Shown: one piece after another, positions 26,900 to 36,319 of the stretch
Layout of the letters: each line of letters begins with the position of its first letter
How positions within the stretch are numbered: the stretch's first letter is position 1
Source: Bacteroides sp. ET71
Lineage (GTDB): Bacteria > Bacteroidota > Bacteroidia > Bacteroidales > Bacteroidaceae
Reading direction: 5' to 3'
Assembly (NCBI RefSeq): GCF_023336905.1
Contig: NZ_JAMBLS010000006.1
Coordinates: 1-64,000, forward strand
DNA length: 64,000 nt
Position numbers and translations under genes: made by a program
The notes under the pieces: model-generated
Database searches by the model: none
Told to the model about the DNA's origin: nothing
Seen by the model: only the letters and a program-made list of their open reading frames with translations

Positions 26900-29800
26900 T
26901 TAGAAACCTACATTGATACCGAAAGTAATGTTCAAGGGAATGGGATAACCGTAGTTCGGATTCTCCGGATCGACTCCGGTAAAGTCCTTGCTCTTGATGG
27001 TCCACAAATTCTGGGCGCTTACATACAAGCGGAGACGGTCCATCTTCAACTTCCGCGCAAACGCTTGCGGCACGTTGTAACCCACTTGCAGGTTGCGCAG
27101 CTTCAGAAACGAACCGTTCTCTACGAAATACGTGGACACGCGCTTCTCGTTATTAACATCGTCGCGAGACACTGCCGGGATATCCGAGCCCGGATTGGTC
27201 GGCGACCACGCATCCAGCAAACGTTTCCCTTTGTTCAGGTAGCCGATGTTTAAACCGCTCCACAGGTCGGTTTCCTTCTTCAAATCACTGATGATGTCCA
27301 CACCCTGTACACCCTGCCAGAACATGGTAAGGTCAAAGTTCTTGTACTCCAGGTAGATGTTCAAGCCATAGCTGAAGGCAGGAGTCGGATCATAAATCCA
27401 CGTCTGGTCGGCTTCGCTGATAATGCCGTCGCCGTTCAAGTCGCGCCAACGTATACGTCCCAGACCGGCACCCTCTTGCGTGGCATGGTTATCAATCTCA
27501 TCTTGCGACTTGAAGATGCCGTCGGCCACGTATCCCACTTGCGCTCCGTTCGGGTGCCCCACCACGCTCTCAACTCCGTTACCGCCGAATGTGCCATTGG
27601 CAGCAACGGTAGCAGGCAGTGCGGTAATCTTATTGCGATAAGTAGAGATGTTGGCATTCAAATCGTACTTCAAACCAAAAGCGGTTGTGTTCCGATAGCC
27701 AAGATTCACCTCGAAGCCTCTATTCTCCATTTCTCCGGCATTAATCCACTGGGTACTACCCTCACCCATCGCTGCAATGCCGGCCATCTGCACGAGGATA
27801 TCGGTCGTCTTCTTGTAATACCAGTCAAAAGAGCCGTACAACGTTTGATGGAACAACGAGAAGTCGAAGCCCACGTTCGTCTGTGTGGTCGTTTCCCACT
27901 TGATATCGTCGTTTCCTATCTGGTCGCGCTTGAATCCAGACTGCAAGATACTACCGCCATTCGTACCGGCAATGTCGTAAGACGTGCCATAAGTCTGTCC
28001 GCCGAACGAAGATGTACCGTAGTTGGGTACGTAAATGGTATAGCGTGCAATGTTAGAAATTTCCTGGTTACCGGTCTGCCCCCAAGAGGCACGAATCTTC
28101 AAATCGTCCAGCCATGCAATATCTTTCATGAAACTTTCATTACTGATTCTCCAGCCAGCAGATACCGAAGGAAAAGTAGCATAACGATTATTTTTACCGA
28201 AGCGCGAAGAGCCATCACGGCGCAAGGTGAAAGAAAACAAATACTTCTCATCATACGTATAGTTCAACTTACCAAAGAAAGAGACCAACGAATAGCCTTC
28301 GCCCGAGCCGTAAGCTTGCGCGGTGCCGACGCCCGCATCTGGCCACATATAATCAGGATTCAGAATGGCAAAATCTTCTCGGTAACCGGAAAAGTTATTG
28401 TCATCCTCACGGTTCAACTCTATACCTACCATCGCGTCACCCCGATGTTTACCTATTTCAAGATTATATGTACCCACTAAGTTCCACATCCATTTCGTCC
28501 AATGTTCTTGCTTAGCCTCTACTGCATTCGTGCTATTGGCGACGTTGCCTTCTGTAATAGGATAAGTGAAAATACGTTGCTGCTTCTGCGCATAATCCAA
28601 GCCAAAGGTAGTGCGGACATTAAATCCCTTGAAAGGATTCAAGTTTAAATAAGCATCACCGAACATACGCCAGTAAGTATAACGGTTATCTGAATTTCTG
28701 TCCAAACGGGCTACCGGATTCTCACGGTCGGGATAACCTCCTACGGGACCTGCATATTCCCCGTCAATGGTATAAACAGGTAAGGAAGGATTAAATTGCA
28801 ATACATTCTGCAAGAATCCACCAGGCGACTGCACCTCAGACGTGCGGTTTAACGTGAAATGCTCACCAATAGTCAGAATCTTATCTATTAGATGATACTC
28901 AGTATTCATACGAGCAGAGAAACGTTCAAAATCAGTCTGCTTAATAATACCCAAGTTTTTGTAATAACCCAAAGAAAAGAAAGAGGAACCTTTCTCCGAA
29001 CCATTGCTCACAGACAAATTATACTGCTGGATAACACCTGTACGAGTAGTCTCATCGAACCAATCTGTATCGGCAGAAGGAGTCGTATTATCCGAATCGA
29101 GGAAACGGGACATGCTGATGCCGTTCAATTGAGGATAACCGTTAGTGTCATATCCCCAATCATATTTATAGCCCAACGGATTGGTATTCGGATCATAACC
29201 TCCATTGACATACGCTTGCCACATCACACGCCCGTATTCTTCAGCGTTCAGCACCTCCATCTTATTCGTATACATAGATGCAGAGACAGAAGCATCAAAA
29301 TTAATCTTTAATTGTCCTTCCTTACCTTTCTTGGTAGTAATAATGATAACACCATTTGCTGCACGAGAACCGTAGATAGAAGCAGAAGCAGCGTCTTTCA
29401 ACACTTGAATAGACTCTATATCATTGCCATTCAACTCATGCATACCACTTTTAGTCGGAACACCATCAATGATATAAAGCGGGTCATTATTGTTCAAAGT
29501 ACCAATACCACGAATACGGACTGTCGTAGAACCGCTCGGATTACCATCAGCAGTAATATTCATACCCGGAACTCGCCCTTGCAACGCTTTAATCGGGTTG
29601 TTCTCATTCTGCTTGGCTATTTCATCTATATTAACTACAGAAATGGCTCCCGTCAAATCTGCTTTACGCTGAGTGGTATAACCCGTCACTACAACTTCTT
29701 CCAGCATCTCGTTGTCACCCTCCATTTCAATACGCAGAGAAGGCGCAGCCTTCACCGACACGGCCTTATACCCTATGTAAGTAATAGAAATGGAAGCACC

Positions 29801-30010
29801 GGTCGGCACAGAGAGAACAAAATTCCCGTCGATGTCCGTAACTGTCCCATTCCGGGTGCCCTCTTCCAATACGGAAGCCCCAATAACTGTTTCACCTGTC
29901 GCCTTGTCGACGACCGTTCCTTTCACTTGCATCTGCTGGGCAAAAACCGATAGCCCCGCAAACAACAGCACCACAAAGGTGCAAATCCTTAATTTGATGT
30001 TTCCCATCAT
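26900..30010 (-). CDS. susC: SusC-like TonB-dependent outer-membrane transporter
   Basis: Imports oligofructans across the outer membrane with TonB energy. A signal peptide ends around V-F-A-Q-Q. A carboxypeptidase-regulatory-like domain (about 27-100: V-K-G-T-V-V-D-K-A-T-G-E-T-V-I-G-A-S-V) is followed by the TonB box/plug start (L-E-E-V-V-V-T-G-Y-T-T-Q-R-K). The plug has L-Q-G-R-V-P-G-M-N-I and I-R-G-I-G-T-L-N-N-N-D-P-L-Y-I-I-D-G-V-P. A 22-strand barrel ends in a terminal aromatic (N-V-G-F). At 1036 residues it is standard. First gene of the fructan operon; a second Met at residue 2 is an alternative start. Confidence 0.96.
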   Translation of the reverse strand: MMGNIKLRICTFVVLLFAGLSVFAQQMQVKGTVVDKATGETVIGASVLEEGTRNGTVTDIDGNFVLSVPTGASISITYIGYKAVSVKAAPSLRIEMEGDNEMLEEVVVTGYTTQRKADLTGAISVVNIDEIAKQNENNPIKALQGRVPGMNITADGNPSGSTTVRIRGIGTLNNNDPLYIIDGVPTKSGMHELNGNDIESIQVLKDAASASIYGSRAANGVIIITTKKGKEGQLKINFDASVSASMYTNKMEVLNAEEYGRVMWQAYVNGGYDPNTNPLGYKYDWGYDTNGYPQLNGISMSRFLDSDNTTPSADTDWFDETTRTGVIQQYNLSVSNGSEKGSSFFSLGYYKNLGIIKQTDFERFSARMNTEYHLIDKILTIGEHFTLNRTSEVQSPGGFLQNVLQFNPSLPVYTIDGEYAGPVGGYPDRENPVARLDRNSDNRYTYWRMFGDAYLNLNPFKGFNVRTTFGLDYAQKQQRIFTYPITEGNVANSTNAVEAKQEHWTKWMWNLVGTYNLEIGKHRGDAMVGIELNREDDNNFSGYREDFAILNPDYMWPDAGVGTAQAYGSGEGYSLVSFFGKLNYTYDEKYLFSFTLRRDGSSRFGKNNRYATFPSVSAGWRISNESFMKDIAWLDDLKIRASWGQTGNQEISNIARYTIYVPNYGTSSFGGQTYGTSYDIAGTNGGSILQSGFKRDQIGNDDIKWETTTQTNVGFDFSLFHQTLYGSFDWYYKKTTDILVQMAGIAAMGEGSTQWINAGEMENRGFEVNLGYRNTTAFGLKYDLNANISTYRNKITALPATVAANGTFGGNGVESVVGHPNGAQVGYVADGIFKSQDEIDNHATQEGAGLGRIRWRDLNGDGIISEADQTWIYDPTPAFSYGLNIYLEYKNFDLTMFWQGVQGVDIISDLKKETDLWSGLNIGYLNKGKRLLDAWSPTNPGSDIPAVSRDDVNNEKRVSTYFVENGSFLKLRNLQVGYNVPQAFARKLKMDRLRLYVSAQNLWTIKSKDFTGVDPENPNYGYPIPLNITFGINVGF

Positions 30011-30090
30011 ATAAGCATTTTAAAGTTAATAATAAAGATTGATTCATTCTCGGTAACTTCATCGTCCCACTCCAGGAACGATTTCGTGAG

Positions 30091-30098
30091 CAAAAGTA
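30091..30098 (-). promoter_or_regulatory. -7 box of the susC-like gene
   Basis: TACTTTTG on the minus strand (CAAAAGTA on plus) fits TAnnTTTG and gives a leader of about 75 bases. No TTTG stands 19-21 bases further upstream, as expected for a promoter that needs an activator such as the hybrid sensor. Confidence 0.55.
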
Positions 30099-30130
30099 AG
30101 AAGTTTGCGGTAATCGGGCTGTCACATTTG

Positions 30131-30192
30131 TTACAAAGGCTTGTAATCTGGTTACATGTAACAAAATTGACAGGTTTTGTAACCAAATTACC
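30131..30192. promoter_or_regulatory. Cluster of palindromic operator-like sites upstream of susC
   Basis: The cluster contains TGTAATCTGGTTACA (30142-30156) and the related TGTAACCAAATTACC (30178-30192), read as GGTAATTTGGTTACA on the minus strand; that shares 14 consecutive bases with the site before the alcohol dehydrogenase at 11726. TTACAAAGGCTTGTAA (30131-30146) overlaps the first site. The nearest site is 43 bases from the susC -7 box. The rest of the 300-base gap up to the antitoxin gene shows no gene. Confidence 0.55.
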
Positions 30193-30276
30193 AGCCAAAA
30201 TAGGCAATTGCGCCAATATAGCAGAGTTCAGAAACTTTTTCCGGCAGGCTTGACGGAGTTATTCCGAGACAATGCG

Positions 30277-30284
30277 TATCTTTG
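30277..30284 (+). promoter_or_regulatory. -7 box of the toxin-antitoxin pair
   Basis: TATCTTTG fits TAnnTTTG, with CTTGAC at 30249-30254 as a weak -33 element. The predicted start of transcription near 30291 excludes the upstream Met at 30272 and supports translation from 30311. Confidence 0.55.
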
Positions 30285-30310
30285 TACATGGAATCAAACT
30301 GAATAGAACG

Positions 30311-30559
30311 ATGAAAGCAACTATTTCTTTAGACAGCCTGTGGCAAACCATCCAATCCCTATCGCTCAACAACCAAAAGTGGTTGTCCTGTAAACTGCAA
30401 GAGAACATCCGCAAGCAGGAAGAAACGGAGTATATCAGCAAGAAAGAAATCCTGGCCGGGATAGATGCCGGACTGAAGGAAGTGAAATTGATGAGAGAAG
30501 GCAAGCTAGACGTCATCTCTGCTGAAGATTTCTTAGAAGAATTGAGAAATGAAAAGTAA
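30311..30559 (+). CDS. Putative type II antitoxin
   Basis: An 82-residue acidic protein starting M-K-A-T-I-S-L-D-S-L-W. The C-terminal half is helical and charged (K-K-E-I-L-A-G-I-D-A-G-L-K-E-V-K-L-M-R-E-G-K-L), ending in A-E-D-F-L-E-E-L-R, a common layout for the toxin-wrapping tail of antitoxins. It overlaps the toxin gene by 11 bases. The DNA-binding fold of its N-terminus is not recognisable; identification depends on the partner. Confidence 0.65.
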   Translation: MKATISLDSLWQTIQSLSLNNQKWLSCKLQENIRKQEETEYISKKEILAGIDAGLKEVKLMREGKLDVISAEDFLEELRNEK

Positions 30560-30890
30560 AATCAAACCCTTGCCAACGTTCATGCGTGAAGCCAAACGAC
30601 TGAAAAAGCATTATGCCTCCTTCACGGATGATTACGCCCGATTGCTTGAAGAACTTCATGCCAATCCCACCCTCGGCACCGACCTCGGAGGCGGATTGCG
30701 CAAAATCCGCATGCGTATCGCTTCGAAAGGACAGGGCAAAAGCGGCGGAGCCAGAGTCATCTCTCTCACCGTGATTCTTTCTGTGGAAGAGACGGAAATA
30801 GATTTGCTCTACATCTATGACAAGGCCGAACGCGCCAGCATCTCTGCGGCAGAAATAGACGACCTGCTGAAAAAAAACGGACTAAAATAA
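30549..30890 (+). CDS. RelE/ParE-like toxin
   Basis: A 113-residue basic protein with the RelE-superfamily plan: F-x-R-E-A-K-R-L-K-K near the N-terminus, a central L-G-x-G-L-R-K-I-R-M segment, and strands ending in I-D-L-L-Y-I-Y-D-K-A-E-R. It is most like the HigB/RelE group that cuts mRNA on the ribosome, though active-site residues cannot be assigned with confidence by eye. It overlaps the upstream antitoxin frame, so synthesis is coupled. The pair sits alone between the fructan locus and the peptidase gene. Confidence 0.75.
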   Translation: MKSKIKPLPTFMREAKRLKKHYASFTDDYARLLEELHANPTLGTDLGGGLRKIRMRIASKGQGKSGGARVISLTVILSVEETEIDLLYIYDKAERASISAAEIDDLLKKNGLK

Positions 30891-30932
30891 GAAATGAGAA
30901 CAAAAATGCGTTCTGCTCCCACATTTTTATAT

Positions 30933-30940
30933 TACCTTTG
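30933..30940 (+). promoter_or_regulatory. -7 box of the C1 peptidase gene
   Basis: TACCTTTG matches TAnnTTTG 38 bases before the start codon. No clear -33 TTTG is present. Confidence 0.5.
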
Positions 30941-30978
30941 CCCGAAAATACATTAATTAAACACAATAAACTTACCCA

Positions 30979-32166
30979 ATGATGAGAAAATCCGTACTTA
31001 TCGCCGCACTGGGACTGATGTCCCTCTCTGCGGTTGCACAAGACACCCCCAAAGAAGAGGGCTTCGTCTTCACCACTGTGAAAGAAAACCCCATCACCAG
31101 CATCAAGGATCAAAACCGTTCCAGCACATGCTGGAGTTTCTCCAGCCTGGGCTTTCTGGAGGCCGAACTGCTCCGCTTGAACAAAGGGACTTATGACCTC
31201 TCTGAAATGTTCGTCGTCCACCACACCATGGTAGACCGCGCTGTCAATTATGTACGCTACCATGGCGATGCCTCCTTCTCGCCGGGCGGTAGCTTCTACG
31301 ACATCATGTATTGCATGAAACACTACGGATTAGTGCCCCAAGAAGCCATGCCGGGCATCATGTACGGTGATTCACTTCCCGTACACACCGAACTGGACGC
31401 TGTCGCAGAAGCCTACGTGAAAGCCATAGGCAAAGGACGCTTCAGCAAACTGACTCCGGTATGGAAAAATGGAATCAGCGCTATCTATGACACTTATCTG
31501 GGTAAATGCCCCGACACCTTCACCTATCAAGGTAAAGAATATACGCCGAAAAGCTTCGCCGAATCTCTGGGCATCAACCCGGATGATTACGTGTCACTCA
31601 CTTCGTACACGCATCACCCCTTTTATACACAGTTTGCTATCGAAATACAAGACAACTGGCGCAACGGCTTGTCATATAACCTGCCCATCGATGAACTGAT
31701 GGCCGTGATTGACAATGCCATCAAGACCGGCTATACCTTTGCCTGGGGAAGTGACGTCAGCGAACAAGGCTTCACCAGAGACGGCATAGCTGTCATGCCA
31801 GACGCAACCAAAGGTGCAGAACTGACCGGAAGTGACATGGCACGCTGGACTGGCCTGACCGCAGCAGACAAACGCCGTGAACTGACCTGCAAACCCATGC
31901 CGGAAATGGAAATCACTCAAGAAATGCGTCAAGAAGCTTTTGACAACTGGGAGACGACTGACGACCACGGCATGGTAATCTACGGCATTGCCAAAGACCA
32001 GAATGGCAAGGAATATTATATGGTAAAAAACTCTTGGGGCTTAAGCGGCAAATACAACGGCATCTGGTATGCGTCGAAAGCATTTGTTGCATACAAGACT
32101 ATGAATATCTTAGTTCATAAAGATGCGCTCCCCAAAGACATCAAGAAAAAATTGGGAATTAAATAA
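30979..32166 (+). CDS. Secreted C1-family cysteine aminopeptidase (bleomycin hydrolase/PepC type)
   Basis: A 395-residue papain-fold peptidase with a signal peptide ending S-A-V-A-Q (residues 1-21), so it acts in the periplasm or outside. The catalytic Cys51 lies in N-R-S-S-T-C-W-S-F-S, the His in D-D-H-G-M-V-I-Y-G and the Asn in V-K-N-S-W-G. The insertion-rich central part and the C-terminal K-K-L-G-I-K match aminopeptidase C/bleomycin hydrolase, normally a cytosolic hexamer. Exported versions are common in Bacteroidales. Confidence 0.9.
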   Translation: MMRKSVLIAALGLMSLSAVAQDTPKEEGFVFTTVKENPITSIKDQNRSSTCWSFSSLGFLEAELLRLNKGTYDLSEMFVVHHTMVDRAVNYVRYHGDASFSPGGSFYDIMYCMKHYGLVPQEAMPGIMYGDSLPVHTELDAVAEAYVKAIGKGRFSKLTPVWKNGISAIYDTYLGKCPDTFTYQGKEYTPKSFAESLGINPDDYVSLTSYTHHPFYTQFAIEIQDNWRNGLSYNLPIDELMAVIDNAIKTGYTFAWGSDVSEQGFTRDGIAVMPDATKGAELTGSDMARWTGLTAADKRRELTCKPMPEMEITQEMRQEAFDNWETTDDHGMVIYGIAKDQNGKEYYMVKNSWGLSGKYNGIWYASKAFVAYKTMNILVHKDALPKDIKKKLGIK

Positions 32167-32177
32167 AATAAAAAGTA

Positions 32178-32226
32178 TACGCGAAAGGCCTTTTGAGGCG
32201 ATGCAATCATCAGGCCTTTTGCGTAT
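32178..32226 (+). terminator. Hairpin after the C1 peptidase gene
   Basis: TACGCGAAAGGCC and GGCCTTTTGCGTA pair around about 22 bases. The T-tract is interrupted, and the hairpin ends about 30 bases before the next start codon (32255), so it could also shape the leader of the fimbrillin gene. Confidence 0.5.
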
Positions 32227-32254
32227 GTATCCAACCTTATTAATATCTGATATC

Positions 32255-34159
32255 ATGAAACATCATTTTATCAAACGGGCATCCATATGGACGTCCACAA
32301 GCATTTTAGTGTTGTTTACCGCGTGTGTTAACCAGATTGAGTCGGAAACCGATATCAAAGAAGGCAATATTCCAATCAATTTCTCCATCAAAATAAAAGA
32401 GACAGCTACCAAAGTCAGTGAGAACGCATTTGAAGCAGGAGATGAGGTAGGAGTATATGGCATATTAACAGGAAACCAGATAAACGACGAACGTTATATT
32501 GACAATCTTTTGCTAAAGTGCACTACGGGAAATAACCTGATCCCGGAAAAGCCCGTCTTTTACCCGGAAGGAGACGCTACCCTTGATTTCATAGCATATC
32601 ATCCATATCAGCCAAACGCTATATCCCCTAATAGTTCTACTATCCCCATTTCTATCCACTCCGATCAAAGCAACTCTTCTAATCGCTCTTCCAGCGATTT
32701 TATGACCGCAGTAACTGAAAAAGTAAGCAATTCGAACAGCAGCGTATCGTTGGAATTCCACCACCGACTGACTAAGTTGAAAATAAGTTTACTGCCAGGA
32801 GAAAACGAAGACATTGATGAAATGTTGGCTGCCAATCCACGTATTATAGCCTCCAATTTCTATACACAAGCGAATTATGACTTTACGACAGAAGAGTTCA
32901 GCCAATTCGACCACATAGCCGACATCATTTCCGCCGGAGAATGGAAAAAGACAGAAGGAAAATTGAGCGGCAAAGAGTTCATCTTTATCCCACAAGATAT
33001 AGATAATACGCAAAGCTTTCAAATGGAATGGAACGGACGGATATATACATGCCCCATGCCACCCATAGACAGGTTGGAAAGCAATAAACAATATGAATTA
33101 GAAATCAATGCGGAAGAGACGGAAAGTCTGGAACTGGAAGGCGTAGTAGCCACCATCAAAGACTGGGAAGATGGGATTCCTTTAGAAAATGTAGAGAATG
33201 AATACACCAATCAAGCTTTGCACTTATCGGTACTTAGCTTCGAACCATCAAACATCTATCGGATATATATGAAAGGCAGAGAAGTAGCTGAAATATGCAA
33301 AGAATATCTGACCGGCGACCTTAACTCTACGGCTATCACAGCCTATCCCATACGCAACGGCATGCCCGATTTAACACAAGGTACCGTATTGCAGCTACTT
33401 GAGACGACCGAAAACATCAACGGAGGCACCATCAATTGGAATCTCGAAGAAAATACGTTTACTTATGAAGAAGGTAGTCTGCCTATCATTCGTCAAATAT
33501 ATTTTGATGAAACTGGTACCTTGCAAATAAAAAGCTCTACCCCACCAGCAAGCATCAACGTTGTGGCATATACATTAAGGGACATGCGAGATGTGACTGA
33601 AATCATTAACTATCCTATAGTAAAAGTGGGGACACAATACTGGATGCGAGAGAATCTGAGAGCAACCAGCTATGCTAATGGAACCTATATCGAACCGCAA
33701 GAAAAGCTAGATGGAACAGCGGGCTATTTCAACACGGGCGATATCTATTTCTACAACGGAGAGGCATTGGAAGCAGGAGAAATAAGTCCGGAAGGATGGC
33801 AACTGCCGACAGCAAAAGACTGGCAAACGTTGAGCAAATACGTAAACAAAGATGCATCCCTGCTGAAAGGAGGTGAATGGAGAATACTGAGCAGCGACCC
33901 CAATTCAGAGATAGGAAACCCAGTCAGCAACCTCACCATGTTTAGCATATTACCTTTAGGCCAATGGAGTCACAGTGGCGGTCATGTTAATCTAAACCAA
34001 GCTGCAGGCTTCTGGACCTGGGATTATGAGACAAATTCCATAGCAAAAGAAACTATATTCTTTAGTGGACAAAGCGACGAAATGCAGATAGCCTCCACGC
34101 AGGCAAGTGGTCAAAATTTCAGCAAAGCTCTCTCCGTCCGCTGTTTAAAACGTGAATAA
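32255..34159 (+). CDS. Fimbrillin-family/FISUMP-domain lipoprotein
   Basis: 634 residues from the Met at 32255 (M-K-H-H-F-I-K-R-A-S). An upstream extension lies within the preceding hairpin and peptidase gene and is rejected. The lipobox L-F-T-A-C gives Cys24. The first part (about 40-350) has the fimbrillin-like pattern seen in Bacteroidales adhesins (F-E-A-G-D-E-V-G-V-Y; F-Y-P-E-G-D-A-T-L-D-F-I-A-Y-H-P; H-R-L-T-K-L-K). The C-terminal 150 residues are a FISUMP domain (W-M-R-E-N-L-R-A-T-S-Y; W-Q-L-P-T-A-K-D-W; S-V-R-C). It is probably surface exposed; the partner and role are unknown. Confidence 0.8.
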   Translation: MKHHFIKRASIWTSTSILVLFTACVNQIESETDIKEGNIPINFSIKIKETATKVSENAFEAGDEVGVYGILTGNQINDERYIDNLLLKCTTGNNLIPEKPVFYPEGDATLDFIAYHPYQPNAISPNSSTIPISIHSDQSNSSNRSSSDFMTAVTEKVSNSNSSVSLEFHHRLTKLKISLLPGENEDIDEMLAANPRIIASNFYTQANYDFTTEEFSQFDHIADIISAGEWKKTEGKLSGKEFIFIPQDIDNTQSFQMEWNGRIYTCPMPPIDRLESNKQYELEINAEETESLELEGVVATIKDWEDGIPLENVENEYTNQALHLSVLSFEPSNIYRIYMKGREVAEICKEYLTGDLNSTAITAYPIRNGMPDLTQGTVLQLLETTENINGGTINWNLEENTFTYEEGSLPIIRQIYFDETGTLQIKSSTPPASINVVAYTLRDMRDVTEIINYPIVKVGTQYWMRENLRATSYANGTYIEPQEKLDGTAGYFNTGDIYFYNGEALEAGEISPEGWQLPTAKDWQTLSKYVNKDASLLKGGEWRILSSDPNSEIGNPVSNLTMFSILPLGQWSHSGGHVNLNQAAGFWTWDYETNSIAKETIFFSGQSDEMQIASTQASGQNFSKALSVRCLKRE

Positions 34160-34193
34160 TCCTTTCACAAAACCTCTTTTCTCTTTTTTTTCG

Positions 34194-34201
34194 TATATTT
34201 G
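34194..34201 (+). promoter_or_regulatory. -7 box of the etf-acyl-CoA dehydrogenase operon
   Basis: TATATTTG fits TAnnTTTG and precedes the etfB start by about 90 bases. A T-rich tract lies just upstream. Confidence 0.5.
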
Positions 34202-34292
34202 CGCGCTGACTCATGAATAACAGGGATGGAACAGACATCCCTATTATTCCTAACGAGAAATTAATCACTATAAACATATTAAAAGTAAAAAC

Positions 34293-35186
34293 ATGAGTTT
34301 GAAAATCGTAGTATTGGCAAAACAAGTTCCCGACACACGCAATGTCGGGAAAGATGCCATGAAAGCCGACGGAACCATCAACCGTGCGGCCCTTCCCGCT
34401 ATCTTCAACCCTGAAGACCTTAATGCTTTGGAACAAGCTTTGCGGTTGAAAGAGACACATCCGGGTTCTACTGTAACCATGCTAACCATGGGACCTGGAC
34501 GTGCAGCCGAAATCATTCGTGAAGGTTTATATCGTGGAGCAGACGATGGCTATCTGCTGACAGACAGGGCTTTTGCAGGTGCCGACACTCTGGCTACTAG
34601 TTATGCACTAGCTACAGCCATCCGTAAAATCGGTGAATATGACCTCATCATTGGAGGACGCCAAGCCATAGACGGTGACACCGCTCAAGTAGGTCCGCAA
34701 GTAGCTGAAAAATTAGGATTGGCTCAAGTAACATATGCTGAAGAAATCCTGAATGTAGATGAAAATGAGAAAAAAGTCACAATCAAGCGCCACATTGATG
34801 GTGGAGTAGAAACAGTAGAGGCACCATTGCCCTTAGTAATCACTGTCAACGGAAGCGCTGCTCCTTGCCGTCCTCGTAATGCCAAGTTAGTACAAAAATA
34901 CAAACGTGCTTTAGGTGCCCAAGAAAAAGCAGCTTTAACCAAAGATGGCATCACTCTCCCTTATGCTGATTTATACGAGCAACGCCCTTATTTGAACATT
35001 GTAGAATGGAGTACAGCCGATGTCAATGCAGATCTTGTACAATGTGGCCTCAGCGGCTCTCCAACCAAAGTGAAAACAATCCAAAACATCTCTTTCCAAG
35101 CAAAAGAAAGCAAGACGTTAACTGGCAGCGACCAAGATGTGGAAAGTCTGATTGTAGAACTTTTAGAAAACCATACTATCGGATAA
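34293..35186 (+). CDS. etfB: Electron transfer flavoprotein beta subunit
   Basis: Binds AMP (or FAD in bifurcating forms) and carries electrons with EtfA. The 297-residue sequence opens K-I-V-V-L-A-K-Q-V-P-D-T and contains the ETF-beta signature region G-G-R-Q-A-I-D-G-D-T-A-Q-V-G-P and A-E-x-L-G-L. At nearly 300 residues it is longer than mitochondrial EtfB and like those of anaerobes. It is first of a three-gene set, about 110 bases before etfA. Whether it bifurcates electrons cannot be decided by eye. Confidence 0.93.
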   Translation: MSLKIVVLAKQVPDTRNVGKDAMKADGTINRAALPAIFNPEDLNALEQALRLKETHPGSTVTMLTMGPGRAAEIIREGLYRGADDGYLLTDRAFAGADTLATSYALATAIRKIGEYDLIIGGRQAIDGDTAQVGPQVAEKLGLAQVTYAEEILNVDENEKKVTIKRHIDGGVETVEAPLPLVITVNGSAAPCRPRNAKLVQKYKRALGAQEKAALTKDGITLPYADLYEQRPYLNIVEWSTADVNADLVQCGLSGSPTKVKTIQNISFQAKESKTLTGSDQDVESLIVELLENHTIG

Positions 35187-35297
35187 TTCATCTTTGTCAG
35201 CTACAGCAACAAGTAACTACAGCAACAAGTAGCAAACGAGAAAGCAACAATAAAAACTTTACAGCATTTGCAACTTGCTGCTAAAAAACTAAAAGAC

Positions 35298-36317
35298 ATG
35301 AACAACGTATTTGTATATCTTGAAATAGAAGGCACCACCATTGCCGACGTCAGTTTAGAATTGCTGACCAAAGGCCGCAAATTGGCCAACCAATTAGGCT
35401 GCCAACTGGAAGCCATCGCAGCTGGCCATAATCTGGTAGGCATTGAAAAACAAGTAATGCCCTATGGTGTAGATAAATTACACATATTTGATGCTCCCGG
35501 GCTATTCCCCTACACTTCTTTACCCCACTCATCTATCCTGATTAATTTATTTAAAGAAGAGAAACCTCAAATTTGCCTGATGGGAGCTACTGTCATTGGG
35601 CGTGACTTAGGGCCTCGCGTATCTTCTGCACTGACCAGCGGTTTAACAGCAGATTGCACAGCCTTGGAAATCGGAAATCATGAAGATAAAAAAGAAGGTA
35701 AAATTTATGAGAATCTGCTTTACCAGATTCGCCCTGCTTTCGGAGGCAATATTGTAGCGACCATCGTCAACCCTGAACACCGCCCTCAAATGGCTACTGT
35801 TCGAGAAGGTGTGATGAAAAAAGAAATTCTAGATGAAAACTACCACGGCGAACTCATCAACCATGATGTGGCCAAATATGTTCATGAAACAGATTATGTA
35901 GTAAAAGTCATTGACCGTCATGTAGAAAAAGCGAAACATAACCTCAAGGGTGCTCCCATTATTGTAGCCGGAGGCTATGGCATGGGGTCAAAAGAAGGTT
36001 TTGACATGCTGTTCGAACTGGCCAAAGAATTACATGCTGAGGTGGGTGCCAGCCGTGCTGCTGTAGACGCAGGATTTGCTGACCATGACCGCCAGATTGG
36101 CCAAACAGGCGTAACAGTACGTCCAAAACTTTATATTGCCTGCGGCATTAGTGGACAAATCCAGCACATTGCCGGCATGCAAGAAAGCGGCATTATCATC
36201 TCAATCAATAATGATGAAAATGCACCTATCAATACAATAGCCGACTACGTCATTAATGGCACAGTGGAAGAGGTTATTCCCAAAATGATTAAATACTATA
36301 AATCCCACAGTAAATAA
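35298..36317 (+). CDS. etfA: Electron transfer flavoprotein alpha subunit
   Basis: FAD-binding partner of EtfB. From the Met at 35298 (M-N-N-V-F-V-Y-L-E-I-E) it has 339 residues. The C-terminal FAD domain shows G-G-Y-G-M-G, V-G-A-S-R-A-A-V-D-A-G and the signature P-K-L-Y-I-A-C-G-I-S-G-Q-I-Q-H-I-A-G-M, followed by I-N-N-D-E-N-A-P-I. It ends two bases before the acyl-CoA dehydrogenase gene, so the products are made together. Confidence 0.94.
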   Translation: MNNVFVYLEIEGTTIADVSLELLTKGRKLANQLGCQLEAIAAGHNLVGIEKQVMPYGVDKLHIFDAPGLFPYTSLPHSSILINLFKEEKPQICLMGATVIGRDLGPRVSSALTSGLTADCTALEIGNHEDKKEGKIYENLLYQIRPAFGGNIVATIVNPEHRPQMATVREGVMKKEILDENYHGELINHDVAKYVHETDYVVKVIDRHVEKAKHNLKGAPIIVAGGYGMGSKEGFDMLFELAKELHAEVGASRAAVDAGFADHDRQIGQTGVTVRPKLYIACGISGQIQHIAGMQESGIIISINNDENAPINTIADYVINGTVEEVIPKMIKYYKSHSK

Positions 36318-36319
36318 AT

